A stretch of 64,000 bases of DNA from Leptospiraceae bacterium (lineage in GTDB: Bacteria > Spirochaetota > Leptospiria > Leptospirales > Leptospiraceae): the NCBI GenBank assembly GCA_016711485.1, contig JADJSX010000006.1, positions 420,001 to 484,000 on the forward strand, written 5' to 3'. Positions within the stretch are counted from its first letter, which is position 1. Every line of letters starts with the position of its first letter. A program made the translations under genes and the position numbers. This document shows positions 18,518 through 26,825 of this stretch, piece after piece. Under the pieces are notes generated by a model. It was not told the origin of the DNA, made no database searches, and worked only from the letters and a program-made list of their open reading frames with translations.

Positions 18518-20133
18518 ACCTAAAAACCCTTCTTTTGTTTCTATTTTGCTTCAACTCCATTTTTTCTGGAGAGTTCTTATTTGATGACAAAGGCGATTTT
18601 TCAAAGTTAAAAAAGAAGGGGATTCGAATCGTAAAATCTTCTGCAAAAAGTCATAAATTAGAACTAAGCCCGAAAAAAGTAGAGACAAATGTTGAGTTGC
18701 TTTTTGATTTTGAAAACAAAAAAGCAGTGGAACTAAAGGATTCTTCTGGAAATTATGCAATTAATTCTTCTAGTTATGCTGTAGGTGAACAAAAGTCTTT
18801 ACTTGGAAAAAGATATGCATCCTTTGCTGCGAGTAATAGTTATATATCAGTAGCGGCTAATAATGGTAGGCTCCTGAGTTCTACCCATTTTACACAGCCA
18901 TTTTATATTTCTTTTTTTGTTATGCCAGGAGAGTCAGAACAATACTCTGTAGTTTTTTCAAAAACTCTAATTACTGGCGGAAGAAAGTTTGGAATAGAAA
19001 GTAACATTGTAAATAATAAAATTGAAGTTAAATTCCATAATATGTTTTCATATTCGAAAACTGAATCTCGATCCTTTTTCTTAAAAAGTCCTGACAAATT
19101 AAAGACCGAAGATTGGACACATATTTTAATTTCAATTGATCCAATGACAGGTAAAGCAACATTATTCGAAGATGGAAAAATTAAGGCAGATTTTGAGGCA
19201 ATTAAAAGTTCTGAAGATCCAACTTCTCTTCCTTTTGGTTTTCATCCAAATGACACGACTCCTTTTTTAATTGGAAAAGGTTTTTTTGGAAAATTGGATC
19301 ATTTTATGATTGGAATAGGATCTCCTGACATGGAAAGCCTAACAGAACCTTACCGCGGTGTAATTTATGATGATATGATTAAATTTGCTAGTCATTACAA
19401 AGGAATTGCTTATTCAAATGTAATGAAAACTCCAAATTCTTTTTCACGTTTATTGTCTATGGATTATAATGTAAATAAACCGGAAGGAACTCATTTTGAA
19501 ATTCACTTTAGAATTTCGAATTCCTTCTTTTCGGAGGATAATACTGATATACCATGGATTGATTCTACTGAATTTAAAAACTTTACAAACTATGATTTTA
19601 AATATTTTCAATGGAAATTATTGCTTCGATCTGATTATGCAGGAAAATTAACTCCTTCTTTAAATAGTGTTCATTTTAAATATTTAGAGTCAATGCCGCC
19701 TAATCCACCTACCGGTTTAACAGTCAAAGAAATGAAGGATAATTCACTTGGAATTTGTTTAAACTGGATTTCGAATCATGAAGGCAATGTTAGAAATGGC
19801 GGTAAATATCTTATACATTATGGTGTAAGTCCAGAAAGAATGGTTGGGGTTCTTAGAATAAATGAAAGTTCAAAAGATATTACCGGATTAGAAGAAGGTT
19901 CGGATTTAACAAAAAGTTATAAATCTCTAAAACAATGTATAAATAATGAACTCATATCGACCAATGCATTAATTAGAAAAGATAAGAATCTTCTATTATT
20001 TAAACCAGGGCTTACTTATTATTTTAAAATTAGTGCATGTAATAGTAATTATAATGAAATTACTGGAATAGACCAGAAAAGTCTGCCTTCTAATCCAGTT
20101 TCATTTACCTTTAAAAACCAAGTTAATGACTGA
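18514..20133 (+). CDS. Exported LamG-like domain protein
   Basis: The protein has 539 residues with a signal peptide (MNLKTLLLFLFCFNSIFSG). Around residues 70-260 there is a concanavalin A-like/LamG pattern: 'ENKKAVELKDSSGNYAINSS', 'FYISFFVMPGESEQ', 'LKTEDWTHILISIDPMTGKATLFEDGK'. The C-terminal third contains 'PPNPPTGLTVKEMKDNSLGICLNWI', typical of a fibronectin type III start, ending 'GLTYYFKISACNSN...'. Both domains are usual in surface or periplasmic binding proteins. It is coupled to rpiB by an ATGA overlap. The last 33 bp overlap the convergent PIN-like gene. Confidence 0.75.
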   Translation: MNLKTLLLFLFCFNSIFSGEFLFDDKGDFSKLKKKGIRIVKSSAKSHKLELSPKKVETNVELLFDFENKKAVELKDSSGNYAINSSSYAVGEQKSLLGKRYASFAASNSYISVAANNGRLLSSTHFTQPFYISFFVMPGESEQYSVVFSKTLITGGRKFGIESNIVNNKIEVKFHNMFSYSKTESRSFFLKSPDKLKTEDWTHILISIDPMTGKATLFEDGKIKADFEAIKSSEDPTSLPFGFHPNDTTPFLIGKGFFGKLDHFMIGIGSPDMESLTEPYRGVIYDDMIKFASHYKGIAYSNVMKTPNSFSRLLSMDYNVNKPEGTHFEIHFRISNSFFSEDNTDIPWIDSTEFKNFTNYDFKYFQWKLLLRSDYAGKLTPSLNSVHFKYLESMPPNPPTGLTVKEMKDNSLGICLNWISNHEGNVRNGGKYLIHYGVSPERMVGVLRINESSKDITGLEEGSDLTKSYKSLKQCINNELISTNALIRKDKNLLLFKPGLTYYFKISACNSNYNEITGIDQKSLPSNPVSFTFKNQVND

Positions 20134-20508
20134 AATTATTTTCTGAGATAAATATATGGATGAGTTATCGAGAATATAGTCGATTTCTGCTTTTTGAGCA
20201 ATAATTAATTCCATCGTATTCTCATAGGGTATGGATAGTTCTGAAGATAGCCCTAAAACAAGAGGTAAATCATCATTATGCACAGGTAGTATTTTTTTGC
20301 AGAGATGATTAATATTTGAAAAAATACTTTTTCTTCTATCTGATCTTGATTCTTCTTTCAAAATTTGATTTAATGTTAGAAATGAAATATACAATTCATT
20401 ATTTTTTTGAATTAAGGATTCTAATTTATTAGAAATTTCTTGTTTATTTTCTTTCGTGCCGTATAGTAATTCACGTAAAAGACTTTCTGTTAGTAGATAC
20501 TTTTTCAT
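20101..20508 (-). CDS. PIN-like protein, catalytic acids apparently lost
   Basis: The protein has 135 residues. Its layout resembles a VapC PIN toxin: an N-terminal strand-helix 'KKYLLTESLLRELLYG', a second strand-helix 'ELYISFLTLNQILKE', and the closing 'MELIIAQKAEIDYILDNSSIY'. Where active PIN domains have acids (LLDT, TLxEIL, DAL), this one has T, Q and M, so it is probably not a nuclease. The start overlaps the RHH gene by 4 nt, the usual antitoxin-toxin arrangement. The fold assignment is my inference from pattern and context; it could be an unrelated helical protein. Confidence 0.5.
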   Translation of the reverse strand: MKKYLLTESLLRELLYGTKENKQEISNKLESLIQKNNELYISFLTLNQILKEESRSDRRKSIFSNINHLCKKILPVHNDDLPLVLGLSSELSIPYENTMELIIAQKAEIDYILDNSSIYLSQKIISVINLVFKGK

Positions 20509-20699
20509 TCTAATTCTAGGTTTGTTAAATTTCTAAGTGCTAAAATTTTTGAATAAGAGGATTTTTCTGTGAGTTCATTTTTGATACAGATTCGGATAAA
20601 TTCAGACGCAGATATATTTCGTTTTGCTGCTTCTATCTTTAGAGTATTCAATTCTTCTTCACTGAATAACATTTGAAATTTTTTGTCTATTTTTTTCAT
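20505..20699 (-). CDS. Ribbon-helix-helix (CopG-like) protein
   Basis: The protein has 64 residues. 'KFQMLFSEEELNTLKIEAAKRNISASEFIRICIKNEL' is a textbook RHH pattern (strand, helix A, 'ISxSEFIR' turn, helix B), as in antitoxin DNA-binding domains. The C-terminal tail could bind the downstream PIN-like partner. ATG overlaps the upstream TPR gene stop by 4 nt and its own stop overlaps the PIN-like start by 4 nt. It is probably an antitoxin-like autorepressor, but it sits inside a larger operon rather than behind its own promoter. Confidence 0.65.
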   Translation of the reverse strand: MKKIDKKFQMLFSEEELNTLKIEAAKRNISASEFIRICIKNELTEKSSYSKILALRNLTNLELE

Positions 20700-21253
20700 G
20701 GTTTATTAAAATATATACTACTATCTTTTTTCTGTCCTAATTCTTCGTATATGGTCCCTATATTATAATTTGCCATATTTTTTAATGTTGGATTGAGCTT
20801 TGCAGATTTTTTAAATAATCCGATTGCTTTTTCTTTGTTTACTCCAAAGTATTCTGCATATGCCCATAAAAAATATAATTCGCCTAATTTTTTATCCTTC
20901 GGAGTAATTTCTTCTAAGTATGTGACTGATTCAGAAAAAAGGAATGCAGAATGATTGTAGTTTCTTTGAATTAAATTCGCCTTTTCTTTTTTTAGAAATG
21001 CATCGTCTTCTTCCTTAGGTTCCTCTAAATCTTTTCGTAAAATTAGAGATTTAGCTAAATAAATTTTAAATTGAATTTCATCTCTAAAACTAAGATATTT
21101 TTCTAAAAGAGGGATTGCTTCTGCGTAATTTTTTTCTTGGTATTTTTTTACGGACGATTGTTTTAATGCAGAAAGTTCTTTTTTAGAAATACTGTCTGAT
21201 AGAACAGATGTAATAGTAAGGAAACTAAAGATATAGATAAAGATTTTTGCCAT
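20696..21253 (-). CDS. Exported TPR-like protein (185 aa)
   Basis: The signal peptide MAKIFIYIFSFLTITSVLSDS is followed by helical repeats: 'KKYQEKNYAEAIPLLEKYL', 'LYFLWAYAEYFGVNKEKAIGLFKKSAKLN' and 'NYNIGTIYEELGQKKDSSIYF', which fit TPR units. It is therefore a periplasmic or membrane-bound scaffold. It overlaps the upstream 382-residue gene by 29 nt and the downstream RHH gene by 4 nt, so all four genes form one tightly packed operon. Confidence 0.7.
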   Translation of the reverse strand: MAKIFIYIFSFLTITSVLSDSISKKELSALKQSSVKKYQEKNYAEAIPLLEKYLSFRDEIQFKIYLAKSLILRKDLEEPKEEDDAFLKKEKANLIQRNYNHSAFLFSESVTYLEEITPKDKKLGELYFLWAYAEYFGVNKEKAIGLFKKSAKLNPTLKNMANYNIGTIYEELGQKKDSSIYFNKP

Positions 21254-22373
21254 AATCAGGGTATTTTAATACATCGATTTGAAATTCAAAGTCAGTTTTT
21301 GTATTTTCTGAAATATATTTTATTATTTTTTTTATTTCATTGTTTTGCGTTAGTAATGCAATGATGTTATGGTTAATTTCAATTAGCCCCTCATTTGGAA
21401 GCAGATAATTTTTTAGGAGAATTGTAAGGTTTTTCTTTTTTTCGATAGGATTTTCTACTTTTGTATAATTTTTAATTATTAATTTGGAAAAATAAAAAGT
21501 ATTAATACCAAGTCTTTGAGATTGAATTCGGATAGCATTTATGTTTTTTCTCAAAATATCATATGAATCTATATTTGCTTTTTGGGCAGATTGAAAATGG
21601 GAATTCAGGAAAGGAACTAAAGGTTCAAGTCCTAAATCAATGTCAGCAGATAATTTTTCAATTTCTTCAGCGTTAGGATGTTTATCTTTTTCAAATAAAA
21701 TGGAAATTAATCCCATAAGGTTATGGGTATTTAAAAATTTAACAAATGCACTTCCATAAAAAGATAATTCCTTTGGAGAAAGTTTCTTTTTAAAGAAAAT
21801 ATCATTTATAAGTAATGGTTGAAAGTGTAATTGAACATAACCTTCTGATTTATTCTGTAAAAATTTATCATTTGATTGAAATAATAAATTAGTTTTCGTT
21901 TGTTCAGAAATTCCTTCCGAAAGTAGCGGATAATATGTATATGTATGAGGTTCGTAGAAAAAAATGCAGTAATTTTTTATTCCTAATGAATTAAATAAAA
22001 TACTTAAAAATTCATTTGCATATACTTCTGGATTTTGATTCGCATAAATTTTATTCAATAAGCTAAATTTGTTATTTGGATTTATAGGCAAATCGTATGT
22101 TTGCGCGGATTCCTTGCTGGAGGCTGTAGCTGATTTTTTTTCTCGCTCTTGGTCTTCATCTTTTGGTAAGGAGGATTTGTTTTTATCAGATATTTTTCCA
22201 ATTAGTCTGTTCAATTCTACTGTAAAAATATTATTTTTTTTCTTCTGAATATGCTCAGGTAGAATAGCCTTTTTTTCGGAGTTGTATACCTCCCGTATAA
22301 ATTTAGGCGTAATACGAGTTTGTTTTTTTCCTTTTAAATCTAGAGGTAATAGAAAAATATTTTTTTTATTCAT
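21225..22373 (-). CDS. Hypothetical protein (382 aa), first gene of operon
   Basis: A cytoplasmic protein with a basic N-terminal 60 residues, a low-complexity charged linker (about 65-92, 'DEDQEREKKSATASSKESAQ') and a folded C-terminal 290 residues. The part 'FLSILFNSLGIKNYCIFFYEPHTYTYYPLLSEG' has the look of a GAF-like sensor segment, but I cannot assign it firmly. No catalytic motif is visible. It leads the operon that continues with the TPR, RHH and PIN-like genes. Confidence 0.55.
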   Translation of the reverse strand: MNKKNIFLLPLDLKGKKQTRITPKFIREVYNSEKKAILPEHIQKKKNNIFTVELNRLIGKISDKNKSSLPKDEDQEREKKSATASSKESAQTYDLPINPNNKFSLLNKIYANQNPEVYANEFLSILFNSLGIKNYCIFFYEPHTYTYYPLLSEGISEQTKTNLLFQSNDKFLQNKSEGYVQLHFQPLLINDIFFKKKLSPKELSFYGSAFVKFLNTHNLMGLISILFEKDKHPNAEEIEKLSADIDLGLEPLVPFLNSHFQSAQKANIDSYDILRKNINAIRIQSQRLGINTFYFSKLIIKNYTKVENPIEKKKNLTILLKNYLLPNEGLIEINHNIIALLTQNNEIKKIIKYISENTKTDFEFQIDVLKYPDYGKNLYLYL

Positions 22374-22490
22374 ATGAAAACTCGTTACATTTCAGAATTA
22401 GGAATAAAATTTCTAATTTGTTTACGTATACAGTAAACATCAACGTTTGGTTTTTAAAAAGCAAGAATAAAAAACGGAAATTTCAGGTAT

Positions 22491-22772
22491 ATATACCAAA
22501 TGCCAAAAGTAATTACCCTTTCGTAACCTATTTGAAGAAGTGTTTGGTAGAACCGAATGCATTTTTTTGAATCAGAAATATGTCATTTATTATGGCGTTC
22601 AGTATAGATCCAAATAAGAATAATTGAATGCATTGTAGAAGAGGATTGAACCAAAAAATGAATGAAACTTTGACTAATTATTAATAGAAATCTATTCGAT
22701 TTAAAAAGCTTTATCTTTGGCAATTAGGAATACCCAAATTTTTCAAAAAGGAAAATCTCTTTTTGACAGGGT
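22491..22772. repeat. Family 1 inverted-repeat element, long diverged copy D
   Basis: The left end TATACCAAATGCCAAAAGTA is identical to copy A. The right part 'GGAATACCCAAATTTTTCAA' through 'TTTTGACAGGGTAT' matches copy A's right half with changes. The interior is about 170 bp longer than in the other copies and has no clear ORF. It fills most of the 460-bp gap between the 382-residue gene and the flagellar gene; I see nothing else there. Confidence 0.65.
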
Positions 22773-22833
22773 ATTTCTAATGTTATTTAATTCGTATTGA
22801 TAAATCTACAAAAATGCGCTGTTAGGAAAGTAG

Positions 22834-23703
22834 TTATCGACTCACTTCGTTAATTAGTCTACCTAAAAGGCTATCGTGGGTTTGAATGGCTTTTTGGTTG
22901 GCTTCGTACGCGCGATTTACTTCTATCATTTCCACCATTTCGGTCACAACTTGCACGTTAGACGCTTCTAGATAACCCTGAAGTACTTCTGGACCTTCTA
23001 GTTCATCCCGAAAAGCTCTTGGTTCTCCAGATTCTGGAGTATCTACATAAAAAGAATCACCTTCTTTATCTAAATGGCGAGGGTTTTCAACAGTTCTAAT
23101 TTTTAGTTTATCTAAGAGAACTGGATTTTTGTATTGATTGTGCTCTGCACTGGTTAATCCTTCGCGGGGATCATTTCCAATATCCGCATTCATAAATACT
23201 TCCCCGTTTTCTTTCACTAAAAAATTTGCACGACTAACTTTGATAGGACCATTTTCCCCTAAAAGTGGGAAACCCTGTGGCGTTACTAAATACCCGTTGT
23301 TATCTAAAACAAATGCACCGCTTCTGGTTAGTCTTTCTCCTCGATTAGTCATAACTGAGAAAAAAGCTGGTTTTTCAGCTCCTGGTTTATCATTCAACAT
23401 AAGATCAAATGGATTTTCGGATTTTTTAACTGCTCCCTGTTCAAAGCGTGTATACACTTCATTTACCTCACCGCCTAATCCTAATTTTCCAACAACTGGC
23501 GCGGTATCGAAAGATCCCATTGGGACTTTACCTACGCCATCTTCATCATAACGGTGTATTAACATCTCAGGAAAAGTTTTAAATAGGGTTGTATCTCTTT
23601 TGAAAGCAGTTTTGTCTACGTTTGCTAGATTGTTTGCTATAACGTCCATTCTAGTCTGTTGAATTGCCATCCCACTTGCGCCTGTATATATTCCTCTGAG
23701 CAT
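22834..23703 (-). CDS. flgF: Flagellar hook-basal body protein (FlgF/FlhO type)
   Basis: The protein has 289 residues. The N-terminal rod signature 'MLRGIYTGASGMAIQQTRMDVIANNLANVDKTAFKRD' and C-terminal 'LQGYLEASNVQVVTEMVEMIEVNRAYEANQKAIQTHD' are those of FlgE/F/G proteins; the length and the ~50-residue insert after the N-terminal helix fit the proximal/distal rod group. In spirochaetes this would be part of the periplasmic flagellar rod. A GAGGTAATT ribosome site precedes the ATG. flgG, the usual neighbour, is not seen next to it. FlgF versus FlgG is not certain by eye. Confidence 0.85.
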   Translation of the reverse strand: MLRGIYTGASGMAIQQTRMDVIANNLANVDKTAFKRDTTLFKTFPEMLIHRYDEDGVGKVPMGSFDTAPVVGKLGLGGEVNEVYTRFEQGAVKKSENPFDLMLNDKPGAEKPAFFSVMTNRGERLTRSGAFVLDNNGYLVTPQGFPLLGENGPIKVSRANFLVKENGEVFMNADIGNDPREGLTSAEHNQYKNPVLLDKLKIRTVENPRHLDKEGDSFYVDTPESGEPRAFRDELEGPEVLQGYLEASNVQVVTEMVEMIEVNRAYEANQKAIQTHDSLLGRLINEVSR

Positions 23704-23876
23704 AATTACCTCTATAGCTTATATCGAACAACTTTAGAAAATTGTGAGCGTTTTTTTATCGAATATGGTTTCCACTCAGTTATTATTAGATTCATTGGTA
23801 TTCTTAATTTTGCACTTTGAGTAAAATAGCAATTAAAATAGCTTTAAGAGAGAAATAGGCTCGTAAAACTATCCGA

Positions 23877-24767
23877 ATGAATAGGGTTCTTTTTGCTGAT
23901 TTTGTATTACTGTTATTGAATGTAATGTGGGGTTACTGTTTTATTTTAATCAAACAATTACTGGTTGAAATCTCTCCGTTTTATTTGCTTACCTTGCGTT
24001 TTTTTCTGGCAGCACTCATTCTTGTTCCATTTCAGTTTTCTAATTTTCGGAAAATGACTACTAGAGAATGTAAAAGTTACTTCCTTTGTGGTCTGGCTTT
24101 GGGTATTGGATTTATTTTTCAAACACTGGGATTGATTAGTACCAATCCAGGAAAGTCAGGGGTAATTACAGGTACTCTGGTGGTATTTGTTCCATTTATT
24201 CATTATTTTTGGACTGGACTTCGCATTGAAAAATATGTAATTAAAGGAACTATTCTTACTTTCGTAGGTCTGTATTTTATCTCCGTTGATGGGAAAACTG
24301 ATTTTACAGAGATTAACCAAGGCGATTTATTTTTATTAGCCGGTGCAATTTCATTTGCTTTTCATGTGGTCATTGTAGATAGAACTTTGTCTGACGTTCC
24401 AGAAGTTAAACCGATTTTGTTTGCTCAAGTTCAGCTTTTTATTGTAGGTTTACTTAGCATTATCCCCGTTTTATATTTTGATAAAACAACGTTTACAGTA
24501 AGTTATTTTACTATTTATGGAATACTATTTTTAGCAATATTTGGGAGCCTCATCGCATATATTGTCCAGACTTGGGCGCAGAAATTTTCTCCAGCTCCTC
24601 ACGTAGCTGTAATTCTTTCTACGGAAGCGGTATTTGCTTGTATTTTTTCCTATTTCCTATTTGACGAAAAATTTACTGTATCTATGTGGATTGGAGCCAT
24701 ACTAGTATTAGCCGGAATTTTACTTACACAGGGATTATTTTTTATAAATAAAAAATCTATTTTATAA
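23877..24767 (+). CDS. EamA/DMT-family transporter
   Basis: The protein has 296 residues, ten membrane helices, and two EamA repeats (about 8-140 and 150-290). Family traits include 'NVMWGYCFILIKQLL', 'FYLLTLRFFLAALILVP', 'TNPGKSGVITGTLVVFVPF' and 'APHVAVILSTEAVFACIFSYFLF'. Members export or import small metabolites; the substrate cannot be read from sequence. It is divergent from the flagellar gene. Confidence 0.9.
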   Translation: MNRVLFADFVLLLLNVMWGYCFILIKQLLVEISPFYLLTLRFFLAALILVPFQFSNFRKMTTRECKSYFLCGLALGIGFIFQTLGLISTNPGKSGVITGTLVVFVPFIHYFWTGLRIEKYVIKGTILTFVGLYFISVDGKTDFTEINQGDLFLLAGAISFAFHVVIVDRTLSDVPEVKPILFAQVQLFIVGLLSIIPVLYFDKTTFTVSYFTIYGILFLAIFGSLIAYIVQTWAQKFSPAPHVAVILSTEAVFACIFSYFLFDEKFTVSMWIGAILVLAGILLTQGLFFINKKSIL

Positions 24768-24888
24768 ACTAACGTTACGCATACATTAAAGTTTCCTAAT
24801 GAATCAATAAATAAGCGGGAAGGGCAGCAGCACAAGGTACCGATTGGATTTCTGTCTCTCACCTTTTCGTGGCTTTGTGTGAGAGTTA
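24768..24888 (+). repeat. Family 2 repeat, copy 2 (degenerate)
   Basis: Starts ACTAACGTTACGCATACATT and contains 'CCTAATGAATCAATAAATAAGC', aligned with the ORF of intact copies but frame-disrupted; the right end 'CTCTCACC...GTGTGAGAG' is altered. It lies between the convergent EamA and pseudouridine synthase genes. Confidence 0.55.
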
Positions 24889-25434
24889 TTATTCTTTTGA
24901 AATATTTCTAAACTCTCCGGGCTTTAAATTCTCTAGGCTTATTTTACCAATGCGAACTCTGATTAATCTTAGTGTTGGAAATCCAATAAATGCCGTCATT
25001 TTTCGAACTTGCCTGTTTTTTCCTTCTCGGATAATGATACTTAGCCACGAAGTAGGAATTGATTGTCTTTTTCGAATCGGAGGGTTTCTTTCCCATAAAA
25101 ATTCTGGTTCTGAAATAAGGGATACTTTAGCCGGCTTGTAATTTTCTGTTTGAGTTCGAATTCCTTTTGCGAATTTTTGTAAATCATCCGTTTTAGGAAT
25201 TCCTTCTACTTGGACAATATATTCCTTTTCGATTTTCTCCTCCGGGTCAGTCATTTTTTGAATGAAGCGGATATCGTCGGATAATAAAAGTAATCCTTCA
25301 CTATCATAATCTAATCGTCCCACTGCTTTTGGTTTTTCAGGAATATGAATGTATTCTGTCAATGTAACTTTATCATCGAGAGGTTTAAATTGAGATAAAA
25401 CTTGAAATGGTTTATTGAATGCGAGATAAATCAT
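24889..25434 (-). CDS. RluE/RsuA-type rRNA pseudouridine synthase
   Basis: The protein has 181 residues from the ATG at 25434 (MIYLAFNKPFQVL); a longer in-frame start at 25575 adds residues unlike the family. The catalytic 'AVGRLDYDSEGLLLLSDD' contains the essential Asp, with 'EKEYIVQVEG' and 'IREGKNRQVRKMTAFIGFPTLRLIRVRIG' further on. The absence of an S4 domain and the short length suggest the RluE subgroup, which modifies 23S rRNA. The start lies inside the 3' end of the upstream methyltransferase gene (23-bp overlap), so both RNA-modification genes are probably co-translated. Confidence 0.88.
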   Translation of the reverse strand: MIYLAFNKPFQVLSQFKPLDDKVTLTEYIHIPEKPKAVGRLDYDSEGLLLLSDDIRFIQKMTDPEEKIEKEYIVQVEGIPKTDDLQKFAKGIRTQTENYKPAKVSLISEPEFLWERNPPIRKRQSIPTSWLSIIIREGKNRQVRKMTAFIGFPTLRLIRVRIGKISLENLKPGEFRNISKE

Positions 25435-26677
25435 GATAAATATGTGCCTTAAAGTAATTACCCTCAGGAAATGTCGCGAGTAATGGATGATCGATTTCGT
25501 TTTGTAATCGAATAGGGTTTTTGACTTTTCTACCTGATTCTGTGATAGACTCTTTACAAATTTTTTCAAAGTCATTTGGATGAATTCGATTCGAACAGGA
25601 ACATAGAATTAGTGTACCTGAGTTTTTTAAAAACTGGATTGATTCAGATATGAGTCTCTTGTAAATTACTCGAGCGGTTACTTTATCTTTTTCGTTTGCT
25701 GTTAAACTTGGTGGATCAATGATAATTGTGTCAAATTGTATATTCTGTTTTTCTAATATTGGTTTTAATTGTTTAAAAATATCAGCTTTGATGATTTTTT
25801 GTTTTCCAATTATGATTTCATTTTCTGTCTTGGAAAGTAGACTTTCTTCGGAAATATTTTTTACTTTTCGTAAATTTATTTCATGAATATAAATTGCTTT
25901 TCTACTATCTTCTACAGAAATAATATTCTTTGCACCTGCTTCTTCGAGACAAACAGAAAGCAATCCATTGGACGAAAATAGATTTAGAATATTTTGATTA
26001 GAAAATTTTTCTTTTTTTTCAAGTATATAATTTCTAAGGTTTCGGATATCATTGTACATACCTGATTTTTGACCGTACGGATCAATAATGTATTTAATGT
26101 TTTGAAAATCAATTTCAATATGATTTGGTTTAATTCCCCTAAGAATTCTATTTTCCGATTTTTTTGTGTCAAAACCTTTTCGGTTGGGAGCCGTAAATAA
26201 AATAATATCGGGTTTAACTTTAACTTCTGGATATATTAGTAATTGCGAATATACAAATTTACTAATATACTTGGCGAATGATTCTAAAGAATTAGAATAA
26301 CACATTACAGTTAGACATTTTCCATGACCATCTACGGTCACTCCGGGCAAATTATCGTTTTCCCCATGTATCCAGCGAATACTATTTGTGTGTTTTAGTA
26401 ATGGGATTCTTTTTTCAATGCGTTTTGAAATTTTATTTTGAAGAATTTCTAAATTAAAACCCTCTCCGAAATAAAAAATACGTACCGCTATTAATCCGGT
26501 TTTTGAATAAATTCCTACACCTAATTCTTTATTACCGGATCCAAGGAGTAATAACCAGTCACCATCGTTAAGATTTTTTTCATAACGGGAAAATTTATTT
26601 CTAAAAATCCACGGATGTCCGTTTAACACTGATGTGGCAGTAGAATTTGTGAGGTTAATTGGGATTAATTGTTTCAA
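25412..26677 (-). CDS. RlmI-type class I SAM-dependent 23S rRNA methyltransferase
   Basis: The protein has 421 residues. The N-terminal PUA-like part ('GHPWIFRNKFSR', 'GVGIYSKTGLIAVRI') is followed by 'WIHGENDNLPGVTVD' and a Rossmann methyltransferase: motif I 'NILNLFSSNGLLSVCLEEAGA', acidic 'ISVEDS', motif IV 'FDTIIIDPPSL', then 'LILCSCSN'. This is the RlmI/YccW architecture, which makes m5C in 23S rRNA. Motif I has SSNG rather than the common YCYTGGF-type loop. It overlaps the downstream pseudouridine synthase gene. Confidence 0.87.
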   Translation of the reverse strand: MKQLIPINLTNSTATSVLNGHPWIFRNKFSRYEKNLNDGDWLLLLGSGNKELGVGIYSKTGLIAVRIFYFGEGFNLEILQNKISKRIEKRIPLLKHTNSIRWIHGENDNLPGVTVDGHGKCLTVMCYSNSLESFAKYISKFVYSQLLIYPEVKVKPDIILFTAPNRKGFDTKKSENRILRGIKPNHIEIDFQNIKYIIDPYGQKSGMYNDIRNLRNYILEKKEKFSNQNILNLFSSNGLLSVCLEEAGAKNIISVEDSRKAIYIHEINLRKVKNISEESLLSKTENEIIIGKQKIIKADIFKQLKPILEKQNIQFDTIIIDPPSLTANEKDKVTARVIYKRLISESIQFLKNSGTLILCSCSNRIHPNDFEKICKESITESGRKVKNPIRLQNEIDHPLLATFPEGNYFKAHIYHDLSRIQ

Positions 26678-26713
26678 ATGCGGTTAGATGGATTGCGAAA
26701 GTGATCAAAGCGG

Positions 26714-26746
26714 GGTCAATAAATCGTTTTTTGCGATTTATTGACC
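26714..26746. terminator. Strong 13-bp hairpin between citrate synthase and methyltransferase genes
   Basis: GGTCAATAAATCG (26714-26726) pairs perfectly with CGATTTATTGACC (26734-26746) around a 7-nt T-rich loop. A second short palindrome CAGGTggatACCTG lies near 26782-26795. There is no U-tract after the stem. A terminator of the minus-strand citrate synthase mRNA or a leader structure of the methyltransferase are both possible. Confidence 0.45.
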
Positions 26747-26825
26747 TTAGCTGCGAGCACGGTCGGCTGTTGTGTAGATATTACAGGTGGATACCTGTCC
26801 TGATACGGATAATGCCGATTCGCCC

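Noticed and set aside
23138..23551. 137-residue frame on the plus strand
   Set aside because: It lies entirely opposite the flagellar hook-basal body gene, whose motifs are unambiguous.
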